Notes: generated from the letters alone by a model not told the origin. 64,000 bases of DNA from Sphingorhabdus profundilacus (GCF_009769755.1 NZ_SDWJ01000001.1:1-64000), one strand, 5' to 3'; counted from the stretch's first letter, positions 25,115 to 33,379 are shown. Translations and numbers: made by a program.

Positions 25115-26806
25115 ATGCGACCGGTCACCTTGCGTAATGGTCTGGTTCTGATCGTTATCGCGGCACTATTGCCGATCGGTACGTTAAGCATCGTACAAGC
25201 GCTATCGACCTTGAACTATTCGCGCACCCTCATTGGCAATAGACTGGTGACCAGCGCATTGGCAACGGCCGCCCGCGAGCGCGATCCTCTGGTTATCAGT
25301 AAACAGGTGCTGCTGACATTGAGCAAGGATCCGCAGGTGGTGTCCGGAAAAGCGGGATGCAGCGCCGCGCTGAAGGCGGCACTTGGGAACCTTGCTGCAT
25401 TCCCCAATTTAGCGCGCTCTGACGCAATGGGTCGCGTTCAATGTTCGATTCTGCCGTTTGATCCAACAATATCTTTTGCCAAAGAAGCGTGGTGGCAGCG
25501 CGGTATCAAGGCACAAGGCTTCACAGTCAGCGCGCCAGTATATGGACAAATTTCAAAGCGGCGTATCCTTGTGGGCATGCAGCCCATCCGGGCTGAAGAT
25601 GGCACCAATGATGGCGCTGTGACCGTCGCGATCGACGCATCATGGCTGGAGCGATCAATGAATGCTTCGGAACTGGGTGCTGATGCCGCAGTTGCCATCG
25701 TCGACAAACAGGGAATTGTTGTCCTTACAAGCGAGAACAGACATCTACCCCAATTTAACGTCACTTACGGAGACGCCAAAGTGGCCGATGCAACTGCGCT
25801 GGACGGTGTTGCGTGGATGTACGCGGTTGCCCCGCTTTATGATCACGAGCTTTTCGTTGTCTATGCCGAGCCCACCGAGCATTTGATGGCGACTGCGGTT
25901 AAACAAGTTCGCATCAGCCTGCTTTTGCCGATTGCGGCCCTTCTGATCGCGTGCCTGGCGATCTGGCTTGGCACCACGCGGCTTGTCCTTCGATGGCTAG
26001 AGTCGCTCCGCACGCTTGCCTCGCAATTTGCAAAAGGCGATTTTGCCGGAAATGCCGAGAAATATGAGCGCGCGCCGCGCGAGCTTGGGTTGCTGAGCGC
26101 CGATCTGCATAGCATGGCGCGCGCAATCGAGACCCGCGACCTTGAGCTGCAGGCGGCCCTTAATGCCAAGACCGCGTTGACGCATGACATACATCACCGG
26201 GTGAAGAATAATCTGCAAATCGTCAGCAGCCTGCTCAATCTTCAGGCAGGAAAGATCAGCGACCCTGCCGCGCGAGAAGCGCTAAACCAGACTCGCGCCC
26301 GTATAGGAGGGCTCGCGCAGATCCACCGGTTGCTCTATGAAGAAAGCCACGACAGCGATCATGGCAATGTCAACATCGCCAGTCTGCTAAATGCCCTGTG
26401 CGTTCAGTTGCGCGCACTGCATCGGGGGCAGGGCAATGTGCATTTAATATGCGAAGCGGCATCACAAACCGTCCCCATCAACAATGCAGTTCCCCTCACT
26501 TTACTTGCTGTCGAAGCGGTAACCAATGCCTATCGGCACGGCTATCCTTCCGGCCAGACCGGCAAGATAGTCGTCCAGTTCGATGTGGTCGATGAACAGG
26601 CAACATTATCGGTATCCGATGATGGCAGCGGATTTGATGCCACGCAAAAGACTGCGTCGATGGGGGGGCAGTTAATGGAGGCATTTGCCCAGCAGCTGGG
26701 CGGCGTACTCAGCGTCATTTCGGCACCGGGAAACGGGACAGTCATCAAGCTCGCATATCCGCTTTTGCACGAACAGGTAGACACTGAATTCACCTCCGGC
26801 GCTTAG
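25115..26806 (+). CDS. HisKA_2 sensor histidine kinase of the general stress response
   Basis: 563-residue membrane kinase. Transmembrane segments near residues 8-28 and 266-290 flank a periplasmic Cache-like domain of about 235 residues. A HAMP-like stretch (WLESLRTLASQFAKGDF) leads to the HisKA_2 phosphoacceptor box DIHHRVKNNLQIVSSLLNLQ (His about residue 364) and an HATPase domain (EAVTNAYRHGYP, VSDDGSGFDA). Position directly after ecfG and the HRVKNNLQ box match PhyP/PhyK-type partners of PhyR in sphingomonads. Whether it acts as kinase or phosphatase cannot be read from sequence. Start at 25115, nine bases after AAGGA; ATG 25106 and TTG 25094 have poorer spacing. Confidence 0.9.
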   Translation: MRPVTLRNGLVLIVIAALLPIGTLSIVQALSTLNYSRTLIGNRLVTSALATAARERDPLVISKQVLLTLSKDPQVVSGKAGCSAALKAALGNLAAFPNLARSDAMGRVQCSILPFDPTISFAKEAWWQRGIKAQGFTVSAPVYGQISKRRILVGMQPIRAEDGTNDGAVTVAIDASWLERSMNASELGADAAVAIVDKQGIVVLTSENRHLPQFNVTYGDAKVADATALDGVAWMYAVAPLYDHELFVVYAEPTEHLMATAVKQVRISLLLPIAALLIACLAIWLGTTRLVLRWLESLRTLASQFAKGDFAGNAEKYERAPRELGLLSADLHSMARAIETRDLELQAALNAKTALTHDIHHRVKNNLQIVSSLLNLQAGKISDPAAREALNQTRARIGGLAQIHRLLYEESHDSDHGNVNIASLLNALCVQLRALHRGQGNVHLICEAASQTVPINNAVPLTLLAVEAVTNAYRHGYPSGQTGKIVVQFDVVDEQATLSVSDDGSGFDATQKTASMGGQLMEAFAQQLGGVLSVISAPGNGTVIKLAYPLLHEQVDTEFTSGA

Positions 26807-27067
26807 CTATTTTTTAAGCTCTGCGTCCGCCGCTTCAACGGCATTATCGACCTTTTTCAGGTCCGATTTCACTTCGCGTTGCACGCCCTGCGCCTTGTGT
26901 TCGACAATCCGTGCCTTGGCTTCGATCTTGTCCTGTTGGGCATTCGCGTCTGAACGGGCCTTCGCAATCGCGGAATCCGCCTGACGCCCTTTGTCTTCCA
27001 GATTTTCTTTGTCAGAACAGCCGGAAACCAATGCGATCAGTGGCAATAGGGTTAGAAAATTACGCAT
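26807..27067 (-). CDS. Small coiled-coil lipoprotein, stress-induced
   Basis: 86 residues. Signal peptide with lipobox LVSGC (Cys 17), then an uninterrupted charged helix rich in Ala, Lys, Glu and Asp with heptad character (DSAIAKARSDANAQQDKIEA...). It resembles small periplasmic Lpp/YtxH-like helical lipoproteins. The family is not certain. An EcfG promoter lies 34 bases upstream, inside the 3' end of the next gene on the same strand. Likely an envelope stabiliser under stress (inference). Confidence 0.8.
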   Translation of the reverse strand: MRNFLTLLPLIALVSGCSDKENLEDKGRQADSAIAKARSDANAQQDKIEAKARIVEHKAQGVQREVKSDLKKVDNAVEAADAELKK

Positions 27068-27097
27068 TGATTTGGTCCTTTTGGTGGATGTTGACCA

Positions 27098-27547
27098 CTA
27101 AACATCCGGCTGATGCATATGTTCCTTATGCAGCCGCCGCCCACCAATGGCGATCTGGATTTCGGTGAGAAATTCGATCAGCCCGCCGGCGAGGAGCAAC
27201 ATCGCAAGCACAAAAATTAGCGCAATGGTGTTTCCAAGATTAAGGCCGATCATCTGGCTGACAAACAGAAATACGACTACAAGACATACGGCAAGCGCGC
27301 TTGCAACACAGAGGGTGGTGGCGTGATTGCTGTGCTTTATGCGGCGTTCAAGCAGCAAGAGTTCAGTGGCGTATCTGTGATGCTCGACTCCAGCAGATTT
27401 CGAATGCAAGTCTTCGATCGCCCGCACCCTGTCTACGGATCTGCTGAGCCGCATTCCCACGACATTCAATATGCCGCCAATACCGGCAAACAGAAATACC
27501 GGTGCCACTGCTGACTGGATGGTCGACGCGATCGCGTTAAACGGCAT
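27098..27547 (-). CDS. DUF2721 membrane protein
   Basis: 149-residue protein with three predicted membrane segments (about 14-34, 77-99, 106-128). The first segment leads into NVVGMRLSRSVDRVRAIED, the DUF2721 signature, and the cytosolic loop is charged (LLLLERRIKHSNHATT). Function of the family is unknown. The last bases of the gene overlap the EcfG promoter of the following lipoprotein. No EcfG motif precedes this gene itself. Confidence 0.82.
   Translation of the reverse strand: MPFNAIASTIQSAVAPVFLFAGIGGILNVVGMRLSRSVDRVRAIEDLHSKSAGVEHHRYATELLLLERRIKHSNHATTLCVASALAVCLVVVFLFVSQMIGLNLGNTIALIFVLAMLLLAGGLIEFLTEIQIAIGGRRLHKEHMHQPDV
27101..27125 (-). promoter_or_regulatory. EcfG promoter of the small coiled-coil lipoprotein
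   Basis: On the minus strand GGAAC (27125-27121), 17 bases, GTT (27103-27101), 33 bases before the ATG at 27067 and within the 3' end of the DUF2721 gene. Confidence 0.8.
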
Positions 27548-27593
27548 GGATTCCGCAATCTGGCTTTACATTTGACATGACCCGCACACCAAC

Positions 27594-27627
27594 TGACGGC
27601 GCAGTTTGCAAGCAAACTGCGCCGTCA
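27594..27627. repeat. 34-bp intergenic palindrome (REP-like)
   Basis: TGACGGCGCAGTTTGC (27594-27609) and its exact complement (27612-27627) are separated only by AA. It lies between the 3' end of the 76-residue gene and the 5' end of DUF2721. No T run follows, so it is an atypical terminator. The outer TGACGGCGCA also occurs in the palindrome at 31466-31479. Confidence 0.75.
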
Positions 27628-27670
27628 TTGAAATCCGGATATGCGCTCGAATGTTTCACCTATCCGTTCT

Positions 27671-27901
27671 TCAATCCTTAGCAGGCGCCGCATTGGCCCG
27701 GGTTTTGCCGACTTTCGTGGCTTGATCGGGACTGTTGCGATGCAGGAGCGTGGAACCGATGGCTGTGGCGGCGGCGCCCACTGCCACACCAATCACCGCA
27801 GCGCTCGCAATTTTCTCTTTAGTGGAAATGTGGCTAATCTGCTCGACAGCAGCAGTTTTGATTGCCGTCATCTTATCCTTGGCTGTTTTCGCTGTTAACA
27901 T
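27671..27901 (-). CDS. Small membrane-anchored protein of unknown function
   Basis: 76 residues with one hydrophobic, Ala/Gly-rich segment (about 31-54, KIASAAVIGVAVGAAATAIG) between a Lys/Thr-rich N-terminus and a basic tail. No family recognised. AAAAGGAG precedes the ATG at the right distance, which supports translation. It lies in the cluster of small stress proteins but I see no EcfG motif before it. Confidence 0.65.
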   Translation of the reverse strand: MLTAKTAKDKMTAIKTAAVEQISHISTKEKIASAAVIGVAVGAAATAIGSTLLHRNSPDQATKVGKTRANAAPAKD

Positions 27902-28006
27902 GTCAGCTCCTTTTAGGGTTCAATTTGGTTGTACGGCGCGTCCGGGTTTATTGATTGAACGCTCGATCACTAAGATTGCGGTTTGACCGGGAATTGTGCC
28001 CGATTT

Positions 28007-28276
28007 TCAGCGAACCGAACCACGCCGGACCAGATTCACGATTCCCAGCAGCACAACCGCACCAAGTAGCGAGACGGCGAGTGACTTTATATCAAATGCA
28101 CCCGATGTGATCGGCGCGCCTCCAAGCAAAGGTGTCAACAGATAGCCGGCCAGAATGGCACCGACCACGCCGACCACTACATTCAACAAAATTCCTTGTT
28201 GGCCGTCTGTCCGCATAATCATGGACGCCAGCCATCCGAGGATACCGCCGACGATGAGCATGATGATCAAATTCAT
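28007..28276 (-). CDS. GlsB/YeaQ/YmgE family stress membrane protein
   Basis: 89 residues, three transmembrane segments with the family pattern GGILGWLASMI...QGILLNVVVGVVGAILAGYLL and a C-terminal ...GAVVLLGIVNLVRRG. These transglycosylase-associated small membrane proteins are widely induced by stress. AGGAG lies seven bases before the ATG. An EcfG promoter overlaps the end of the superoxide dismutase gene upstream, so it can be induced separately from sod. Confidence 0.92.
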   Translation of the reverse strand: MNLIIMLIVGGILGWLASMIMRTDGQQGILLNVVVGVVGAILAGYLLTPLLGGAPITSGAFDIKSLAVSLLGAVVLLGIVNLVRRGSVR

Positions 28277-28291
28277 TTTACTTCTCCTGAT

Positions 28292-28960
28292 TCATGAAAC
28301 CGTAATAACGAACGGAGCCGCATTTGGTTCCACCCGCGTCGGCGTTTCTTCGTTCATTGCCGATGCCGCGGCGGCAAGATTGGCATTGGCAAAGTCCCAA
28401 TTGAGCAGATGGTCGAGAAACACCGTGACAAAATCGGCACGCCGGTTTTGATAGTCGAGATAATAGGCATGCTCCCAAAGGTCGCAGCATAACAACGGCG
28501 TCCGCACGTTCCGCGGAGGGAGTTCTGCATCATGGGTTGTAACTATTCCAACCGCGCCGTCCGTTACGACCAGCCAAACCCACCCGGAACCGAAATGCTT
28601 GGCTGCCGCCGCGCTGAACGCCGCCCGAAACGCCGCGTCGTCACCGATTTCACGTTCAATCAGCATCTTGATATCGCCGGTCGGCGGTCCGCCGCCATCC
28701 GGTTTCATCGATTTCCAGAAGAAATCATGATTCCAGCTTTGAGCGGCGTTGTTGAAAATGGTTTGGCGCGCAGCAAGTCCCTGGGACTGTTGAATAACCT
28801 CTTCAAGAGGCAAATCCGATAACGCATCGCCGTCAAGCAATTTGTTGAGCGTATCGACATAACCCTTGTGATGCTTGCCATGATGTAACGCCAGTGTTTC
28901 TGCCGAAATATGCGGTTCCAGCGCATCCTCTGCATAAGGAAGTTTGGGGAGGGTAAACAT
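28292..28960 (-). CDS. sodB: Superoxide dismutase (Fe/Mn)
   Basis: 222-residue Fe/Mn SOD that converts superoxide to oxygen and peroxide. Metal ligands appear in order: His in TLALHHGKHHKGYVD, His in AAQSWNHDFFW, Asp and His in DLWEHAYYLDYQNRR. FGSGWVWLVV is the core strand. Cytoplasmic, with no signal peptide. Start chosen at the ATG at 28960 with AGGAG upstream, nine residues shorter than the longest frame. The C-terminus is about 20 residues longer than usual (AMNEETPTRVEPNAAPFVIT). Fe versus Mn use is not settled by inspection. Confidence 0.93.
   Translation of the reverse strand: MFTLPKLPYAEDALEPHISAETLALHHGKHHKGYVDTLNKLLDGDALSDLPLEEVIQQSQGLAARQTIFNNAAQSWNHDFFWKSMKPDGGGPPTGDIKMLIEREIGDDAAFRAAFSAAAAKHFGSGWVWLVVTDGAVGIVTTHDAELPPRNVRTPLLCCDLWEHAYYLDYQNRRADFVTVFLDHLLNWDFANANLAAAASAMNEETPTRVEPNAAPFVITVS
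28307..28331 (-). promoter_or_regulatory. EcfG promoter of the GlsB-type gene
   Basis: On the minus strand GGAAC (28331-28327), 17 bases, GTT (28309-28307), 31 bases before the ATG at 28276. It is embedded in the last codons of sod. Confidence 0.78.
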
Positions 28961-28996
28961 AGGGTAGCTCCTGTGCAAAGGATGCAATGGCTGGAA

Positions 28997-29179
28997 TTAA
29001 AGCCGGTCGCCAAGCTTGCCTTTGATCGTTCCGATCTTGCTTTGTGCCTTGCCCTTGGCTTCTTGTGCGAGGCCCTTGGCAACCATTTCAGGATGTTCGG
29101 TGTTCTTGCCTACGGCAACTTTGGCCTTGCCTATCGCCTCGTTGGTGGCACCCTTCACCTTGTCAACAAATTCACCCAT
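28997..29179 (-). CDS. CsbD-family stress protein
   Basis: 60 residues with the CsbD pattern: GEFVDKVKGATNEAIGKAKVAVG...GLAQEAKGKAQSKIGTIKGKL. Small, highly charged, probably cytosolic and intrinsically flexible. Start at 29179 with AAAGGAG seven bases upstream. A 9-bp inverted repeat, ATATCGTCG/CGACGATAT (29196-29204/29213-29221), lies directly upstream and could be an operator. Induced by general stress in other bacteria; a clean EcfG motif is not seen here. Confidence 0.85.
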   Translation of the reverse strand: MGEFVDKVKGATNEAIGKAKVAVGKNTEHPEMVAKGLAQEAKGKAQSKIGTIKGKLGDRL

Positions 29180-29195
29180 CGAAAATCTCCTTTTC

Positions 29196-29221
29196 ATATC
29201 GTCGAACTGTTCCGACGATAT
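29196..29221. promoter_or_regulatory. Inverted repeat upstream of the csbD-like gene
   Basis: ATATCGTCG (29196-29204) and CGACGATAT (29213-29221), a perfect 9-bp inverted repeat with eight bases between. It is a possible operator or 5' UTR hairpin; the binding protein is unknown. Confidence 0.4.
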
Positions 29222-29281
29222 GCCAAACCTGTGAAATTTGGTTTTGATCCCTTAAAGGCTTTTTTGTCGGCTATCGCTTGG

Positions 29282-29800
29282 TCAGGCGGGCGCCAATTGT
29301 CTTTGCAACAGCATGAGCGATGCATCGCCCGGATAGCTGGTTGCGGTGAACCCCATCTCGCGCTCCATATCAATGGCGGAATAATGATCGCGGCTTTCAA
29401 TCGATTCAATTGTCTTGACGCCCTTGGCTTCGGCAAAGCGCACGATGTGCGCCAAAAGCTCCCACGCCAGACCCATATTTTTATATTCAGGCAGCATGAC
29501 CATGGCGACCTCGCCTTTTGCCATATCGTCCGAGCAGGCAAGCATTGCGGTTGCAATGATCTCCGGTCGGTTCGGAACAAATGCGAGGAAATTCTCGGTC
29601 TGGCGATGGTCGACGCTGGTCATCGACACGAGGCGTTCGTGGCTGACCGTTTTAAGCGCGGAAAGAAAGCGAAAGCGCATGTCGACAGGTGTAACATTTT
29701 CGAAAAAGGCACTCAAAGCAGCTTCATCTTCGGCCCGGGCGGGCCGGATATGCACAGCAAGCCCTCCGCTCGTCGTCAAATCCCGTATCCAGTTTTCCAT
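29282..29800 (-). CDS. GNAT-family acetyltransferase
   Basis: 172 residues of the GNAT fold. The N-terminal VHIRPARAEDEAALSAFFENVTP and the acetyl-CoA region AMVMLPEYKNMGLAWELLAHIVRFAEAKGVK resemble the C-terminal acetyltransferase domain of Pat-like protein acetylases. The pyrophosphate loop reads YKNMGLAWELL rather than the canonical R/QxxGxG/A, so the fit is loose. Substrate unknown. AAGGCAG precedes the ATG. It ends the stress gene cluster on this side. Confidence 0.82.
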   Translation of the reverse strand: MENWIRDLTTSGGLAVHIRPARAEDEAALSAFFENVTPVDMRFRFLSALKTVSHERLVSMTSVDHRQTENFLAFVPNRPEIIATAMLACSDDMAKGEVAMVMLPEYKNMGLAWELLAHIVRFAEAKGVKTIESIESRDHYSAIDMEREMGFTATSYPGDASLMLLQRQLAPA

Positions 29801-30270
29801 GAAATTTACTGCCTTTTTTGCTCACCGGAATAGGCGATCATACGGGCATTATGTGAGCAGCGGGACGCCCGTAATACCGTCGGAATCTACCTACATTTTG
29901 TCAGCTTCTATTTCAGGTCCGACGCCATCTGTGCATGCTGCGTCCGCAAGTTCGCGATGGGAAGCAAGAAACCGGATTTCAATTGTAAGATTACAGGGTG
30001 GGGTCGAACATTGGATATCGGCGGATTTGCGGGAAAAGGCCAATGGAGCCATTGATCACTTTTCTATCCCCCTTGCGCTGACCGCAAGAACTGAGAAAAG
30101 GGAGATTGCGGTCATGGGCGATTGCGCGTGCAAGTCGAAAAATTCGGATTTTGTTCGATTTTGATGGAATCAAATGGAGCGCATAGGTACATTTCTTGCT
30201 CTTGTTGGCCGATCGGTGGAATGTTTCATTCTGTCAGAGGCCACCTCATTCAAAGTGGGATAGGAATATT
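29801..30270. other. Intergenic region without supported features
   Basis: About 470 bases between the divergent GNAT and cytochrome c genes. Open frames across it lack domains and ribosome sites. I see no EcfG motif, clear terminator or strong palindrome; it presumably holds both promoters. Confidence 0.4.
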
Positions 30271-30792
30271 ATGGCCCGGATACGGATGTTTACAGCGGCT
30301 GTCATTGCACCGGCATTTCTTTTCGGCTGTTCGGGGGGTGGTTCGGAATCCGCTGGTCCGCAACAGACATCCGATAGCGCAACCGGTCCGGTTTCTTCTG
30401 ATCAAAGCAAATCCGTTGCCACGGCGTCAGAACTGCCTGCGGCAGAAGATGTGTCCACGCTGGACGGCGCGAAACTGTCAGACTTCAAAGGCGACGCGGC
30501 GGCTGGCAAGCTTGTATTTGCCCAATGCAAGGCATGTCATGTGACCGATGCAGGCGTCAACAAAATCGGGCCATCGCTTGCCGGGGTAATTGGTCGCAAG
30601 GCGGGCAGCGTTGACGGATTTAACTATTCATCGGCAAATGCGGCGAGTGGCTTTGTCTGGACAAAAGAGAAAATGTTCCAGTTTCTGGAAAAGCCGCAAC
30701 GGGTTATTCCAAAAACAAAGATGATGTATGCGGGAATGAGCGACCCGCAAAAGCGCGCGGACATTATCGCCTATCTTGAACAGCCTGGCTGA
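30271..30792 (+). CDS. Lipoprotein c-type cytochrome (class I)
   Basis: 173 residues. Lipobox FLFGC (Cys 17), a Ser/Thr/Gln-rich linker (about 20-65), then a class I cytochrome c domain with one heme site CKACH (about residue 88-92) and axial Met in PKTKMMYAGM (about 150). The sequence GKLVFAQCKACH...KIGPSLAGVIGRKAGS matches mitochondrial-type cytochrome c2. Tethered to a membrane on the periplasmic side, it would carry electrons to an oxidase. Start chosen at the ATG at 30271 with AGGA upstream, since the lipoprotein signal begins there. Terminator follows at 30868. Confidence 0.9.
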   Translation: MARIRMFTAAVIAPAFLFGCSGGGSESAGPQQTSDSATGPVSSDQSKSVATASELPAAEDVSTLDGAKLSDFKGDAAAGKLVFAQCKACHVTDAGVNKIGPSLAGVIGRKAGSVDGFNYSSANAASGFVWTKEKMFQFLEKPQRVIPKTKMMYAGMSDPQKRADIIAYLEQPG

Positions 30793-30867
30793 CACAAGGT
30801 CGGTAGGCGGGTTCTTTCCCGTCATGCCCCAGAAGTCAGAATAAGTACAAATCAGCATCTCATCGAA

Positions 30868-30891
30868 GCCGGGGTAACGCCCGGCTTTTTT
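30868..30891 (+). terminator. Rho-independent terminator after the cytochrome c gene
   Basis: Stem GCCGGG (30868-30873) with CCCGGC (30880-30885), six-base loop, then six T. Confidence 0.85.
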
Positions 30892-30986
30892 GCGTAAAAA
30901 AGGCAGGTGGATGAGCGGACAGGCCAATTTATGACACTGGCATATCATTTAAGTTACATATTTATGACTATAATATTGCATTATAT

Positions 30987-31002
30987 GTCATCAAAGTGTA
31001 AT
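30987..31002 (+). promoter_or_regulatory. Possible Pho-box before the TPR-like gene
   Basis: GTCAT (30987-30991) and GTAAT (30998-31002) are spaced 11 bases apart, the direct-repeat geometry of a PhoB site. It is 29 bases before the ATG at 31031. Single and AT-rich, so weak evidence. Confidence 0.3.
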
Positions 31003-31030
31003 AAAAACCTTCAGAGCAAGGAGAGTTGCC

Positions 31031-31411
31031 ATGAAATCATTATTTGTCGGCATGTTACTGACAGTTGGTCTGTGCGGAGTCGCACAGGCGGCGCCCAGTT
31101 CTCAAGGCGAGATTGGCTATCCAAAGGGGTCCATTGGATATGATGCCCTGGTGGAAGGTGATAATCAGCGCGCAATTTCGCAAATTTTGAGCAGCGACCG
31201 GGTCAGTCTGCGCGATCCTGCAAAGCTTATCAACCTTGGCCAGGCCTATGCACGGACTGGAAGAACCGCCGAAGCGGCCGAACTTTTTATGATGGCCATG
31301 CAAAGCCGGGAAAACGTTGAACTGGTTTTGGCCGATGGCCGGATCATGAATTCCAGGGAAGCCGCCAGACAGGCATTTTCCGGACTTCAGACAAAAGTGG
31401 CGACACGCTGA
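31031..31411 (+). CDS. Secreted TPR-like protein
   Basis: 126 residues. Signal peptide 1-20 (GVAQAA cleavage site), then a short helical-repeat region: YDALVEGDNQRAISQIL and KLINLGQAYARTGRTAEAAELFMMAMQS, which reads as one and a half tetratricopeptide repeats. Probably periplasmic and protein-binding. AAGGAGAG precedes the ATG by five bases. Close relatives in sphingomonads are usually annotated as hypothetical or TPR proteins. Partner unknown. Confidence 0.8.
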   Translation: MKSLFVGMLLTVGLCGVAQAAPSSQGEIGYPKGSIGYDALVEGDNQRAISQILSSDRVSLRDPAKLINLGQAYARTGRTAEAAELFMMAMQSRENVELVLADGRIMNSREAARQAFSGLQTKVATR

Positions 31412-31446
31412 CGACGGTCGTCGTTTAGGGTAAGGGCCACTGAAAT

Positions 31447-31516
31447 GCGCCGTCAGGCAGAATGGCTGCCTGACGGCGCGCATTTTGGTCCGACATCTTT
31501 GCCATTTTGACGCCTC
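31447..31516. repeat. Palindromic repeat, second copy related to the 53-kb element interior
   Basis: A perfect 14-bp hairpin, GCGCCGTCAGGCAG (31447-31460) with its complement (31466-31479), continues into about 35 further bases. The whole stretch to about 31516, read on the minus strand, is nearly identical to 53078-53140 inside the insertion element that breaks the YciI gene. It lies in the 3' intergenic region of the TPR-like gene. Confidence 0.75.
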
Positions 31517-31566
31517 GCAAGTGCTTTTGACGGGTCCTGACCCTAGCACAGCCACTGTCGATATTT

Positions 31567-31598
31567 GGGCGGGTATTATTACCCGCCCTCTTTATTTT
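31567..31598 (+). terminator. Terminator downstream of the TPR-like gene
   Basis: Stem GGGCGGGT (31567-31574) with ACCCGCCC (31581-31588), six-base loop, followed by a T-rich tail (TCTTTATTTT). Confidence 0.8.
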
Positions 31599-31615
31599 AC
31601 AGATAATTAGGTCGT

Positions 31616-31653
31616 GTCAGCCAGCGATTCCGCTGATGTCACATATATGCCAT
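31616..31653 (+). promoter_or_regulatory. Phased GTCA half-sites (possible Pho box) before the lipoprotein gene
   Basis: GTCAG (31616), GTCAC (31638) and GCCAT (31649) lie on an 11-base grid (offsets 0, 22, 33), the same layout as at 36267-36304 before gspC. The ATG is 155 bases downstream. Degenerate, therefore tentative. Confidence 0.3.
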
Positions 31654-31807
31654 AAAAATGACTCCGCATTGAAATCTAATAAGCGCTGCTTTGTCACATG
31701 CCGCTTCTATGGGCGGTTTGGACAACGGGTGGGGCCTTCGTTGATTCGTCGCTGGTCCGTTGCTTGTGCCTGAAATTAGGCGATTATATTTGTTGCGGAG
31801 AATCAGA

Positions 31808-33379
31808 ATGTTAGATCCAAAATTGCGTGGCATCATATATGCGACTGCTGCTGCTGCCCTCGTTGCCGGTTGCGGCGCGGATGACATCGCATCGCCGGGT
31901 ACGGGCGGAAACGTCACTATCAATAATCCGGCTCCTCCCCCGCCACCTCCACCTCCACCTCCGCCGCCAGCAACGGTTCAGCCTGCAGGTGGCTGCCCAA
32001 CTATTTCCGATCCGCAAGGATTGACGGACTCGGGCACGATTACTGGTCCAACGGGAACTTATCGCGTTTGCACATTGCCTGCGCGGTTGAATACAACCAG
32101 CACGTTGCCCAAGATCACTGGTGTTCTGTATAGCCTGGGTGGACGCGTAGATGTAGGGACCGACCAAGGCCCATCGTCGACGAATAATGTCGTTACGCTA
32201 AATATTGAACCAGGCGTCATTATTTTTGCAAATGTGGGTCAGGCATGGTTGAATGTGAACCGTGGAAACCGGATCAATGCTGTAGGAACTGCGGCTCTGC
32301 CGATCATTTTTACAAGCCGTGATAACGTTCTAGGCCTGAACAGCGACAATTCGATTGGCCAGTGGGGCGGCGTTGTTCTCAGCGGTCGTGCGCCGATAAC
32401 CGATTGTGCTGCACCGGGTGCGACGCCAGGCACCGTTGCATGCGAACGACAGGTTGAAGGCGCAGTTGACCCAGCGTTGTTCGGTGGTGCCAACAGCGCG
32501 GATAATAGCGGTCGCATGAGCTTTGTGCAGATCCGGTTTTCAGGCTTCGTTCTGTCCGGAAATTCGGAACTTCAGTCGCTTACTACAGGCGGTACTGGTT
32601 CAGGAACAGTTCTTGACCATATTCAGTCGTTCAACAGCTCTGATGATGGCGCTGAATTCTTCGGCGGATCAGTGAACATGAAGTTCTTTGTTTCAGTCGG
32701 GGCTGATGACGACAATCTTGATACCGACACCGGCGTAAAGGCGAACTTCCAATATGTATTGGCAGTTCAACGGCAGGGTGCTGGCGACTCGATGATTGAA
32801 GCAGATTCCGACAATGCGCTTGACGGCAATCTTCCCCGTCAAAACACCCGCCTGTCGAACTTCACCTTTATCCAGCGGAGTAATCTGGGTAACCTTTCAG
32901 CGATATTGCTGCGCGGTGGTACCGACTATAGCTTGGTGAATGGCGTAATTGTCAGCCCTAACACGTCGTGCTTGCGGATAAGCCGTCCCCAGACAATTTC
33001 AGCAACTGTTGATGCTGCGATTGACGAAGCTGGCGCGCCCTTCATCCGTTCTGTTGTCGCCCAGTGCGGTAACCCTGCATTTGTCGGATCAAATGGCGTC
33101 ACCGAAGCTCAGGTTGCTGCGGTATTTGGTTCGGGCAGCAATAATAACAACAGTGCGTTTACCCCGACATTGTCTTCATTGTTCATCAATGGTGCCAATG
33201 AAACTGCGGTGACTGCATTCAATGCCAACACATTGAACGCATTCTTTGATGCCACAACTTATGTGGGCGCTGTACGCGATGCCAATGATACATGGTTTGC
33301 CGGTTGGACTTGCAATAGCGCGACCGCAAATCTGGGAACAAGCACGTCAGGTCTCTGCACCTCCCTGCCGACCTTTTGA
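31808..33379 (+). CDS. Surface lipoprotein paired with TonB receptor and type II secretion
   Basis: 523-residue predicted lipoprotein. Signal with lipobox LVAGC (Cys 22), an unusual run of 14 prolines (about residues 43-56), then a beta-rich domain of about 450 residues with repeated short strands (NNVVTLNIEPGVIIFANVG, GQWGGVVLSGRAPI, GSGTVLDHIQSFNSSDDGAE, DSMIEADSDNA). This resembles a family of parallel beta-helix-like exported proteins commonly encoded next to a TonB-dependent receptor. It contains Cys pairs (GGCPTI...YRVCTL). Position before the receptor and the gsp operon suggests a surface-exposed or secreted client of the type II system (inference). Start at 31808 with GGAG upstream. 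A strong hairpin follows. Confidence 0.8.
   Translation: MLDPKLRGIIYATAAAALVAGCGADDIASPGTGGNVTINNPAPPPPPPPPPPPPATVQPAGGCPTISDPQGLTDSGTITGPTGTYRVCTLPARLNTTSTLPKITGVLYSLGGRVDVGTDQGPSSTNNVVTLNIEPGVIIFANVGQAWLNVNRGNRINAVGTAALPIIFTSRDNVLGLNSDNSIGQWGGVVLSGRAPITDCAAPGATPGTVACERQVEGAVDPALFGGANSADNSGRMSFVQIRFSGFVLSGNSELQSLTTGGTGSGTVLDHIQSFNSSDDGAEFFGGSVNMKFFVSVGADDDNLDTDTGVKANFQYVLAVQRQGAGDSMIEADSDNALDGNLPRQNTRLSNFTFIQRSNLGNLSAILLRGGTDYSLVNGVIVSPNTSCLRISRPQTISATVDAAIDEAGAPFIRSVVAQCGNPAFVGSNGVTEAQVAAVFGSGSNNNNSAFTPTLSSLFINGANETAVTAFNANTLNAFFDATTYVGAVRDANDTWFAGWTCNSATANLGTSTSGLCTSLPTF

Noticed and set aside
29201-29213. GGAAC on the minus strand before the csbD-like gene
   Set aside because: No GTT at 16-19 bases; the sequence is part of a palindrome instead.
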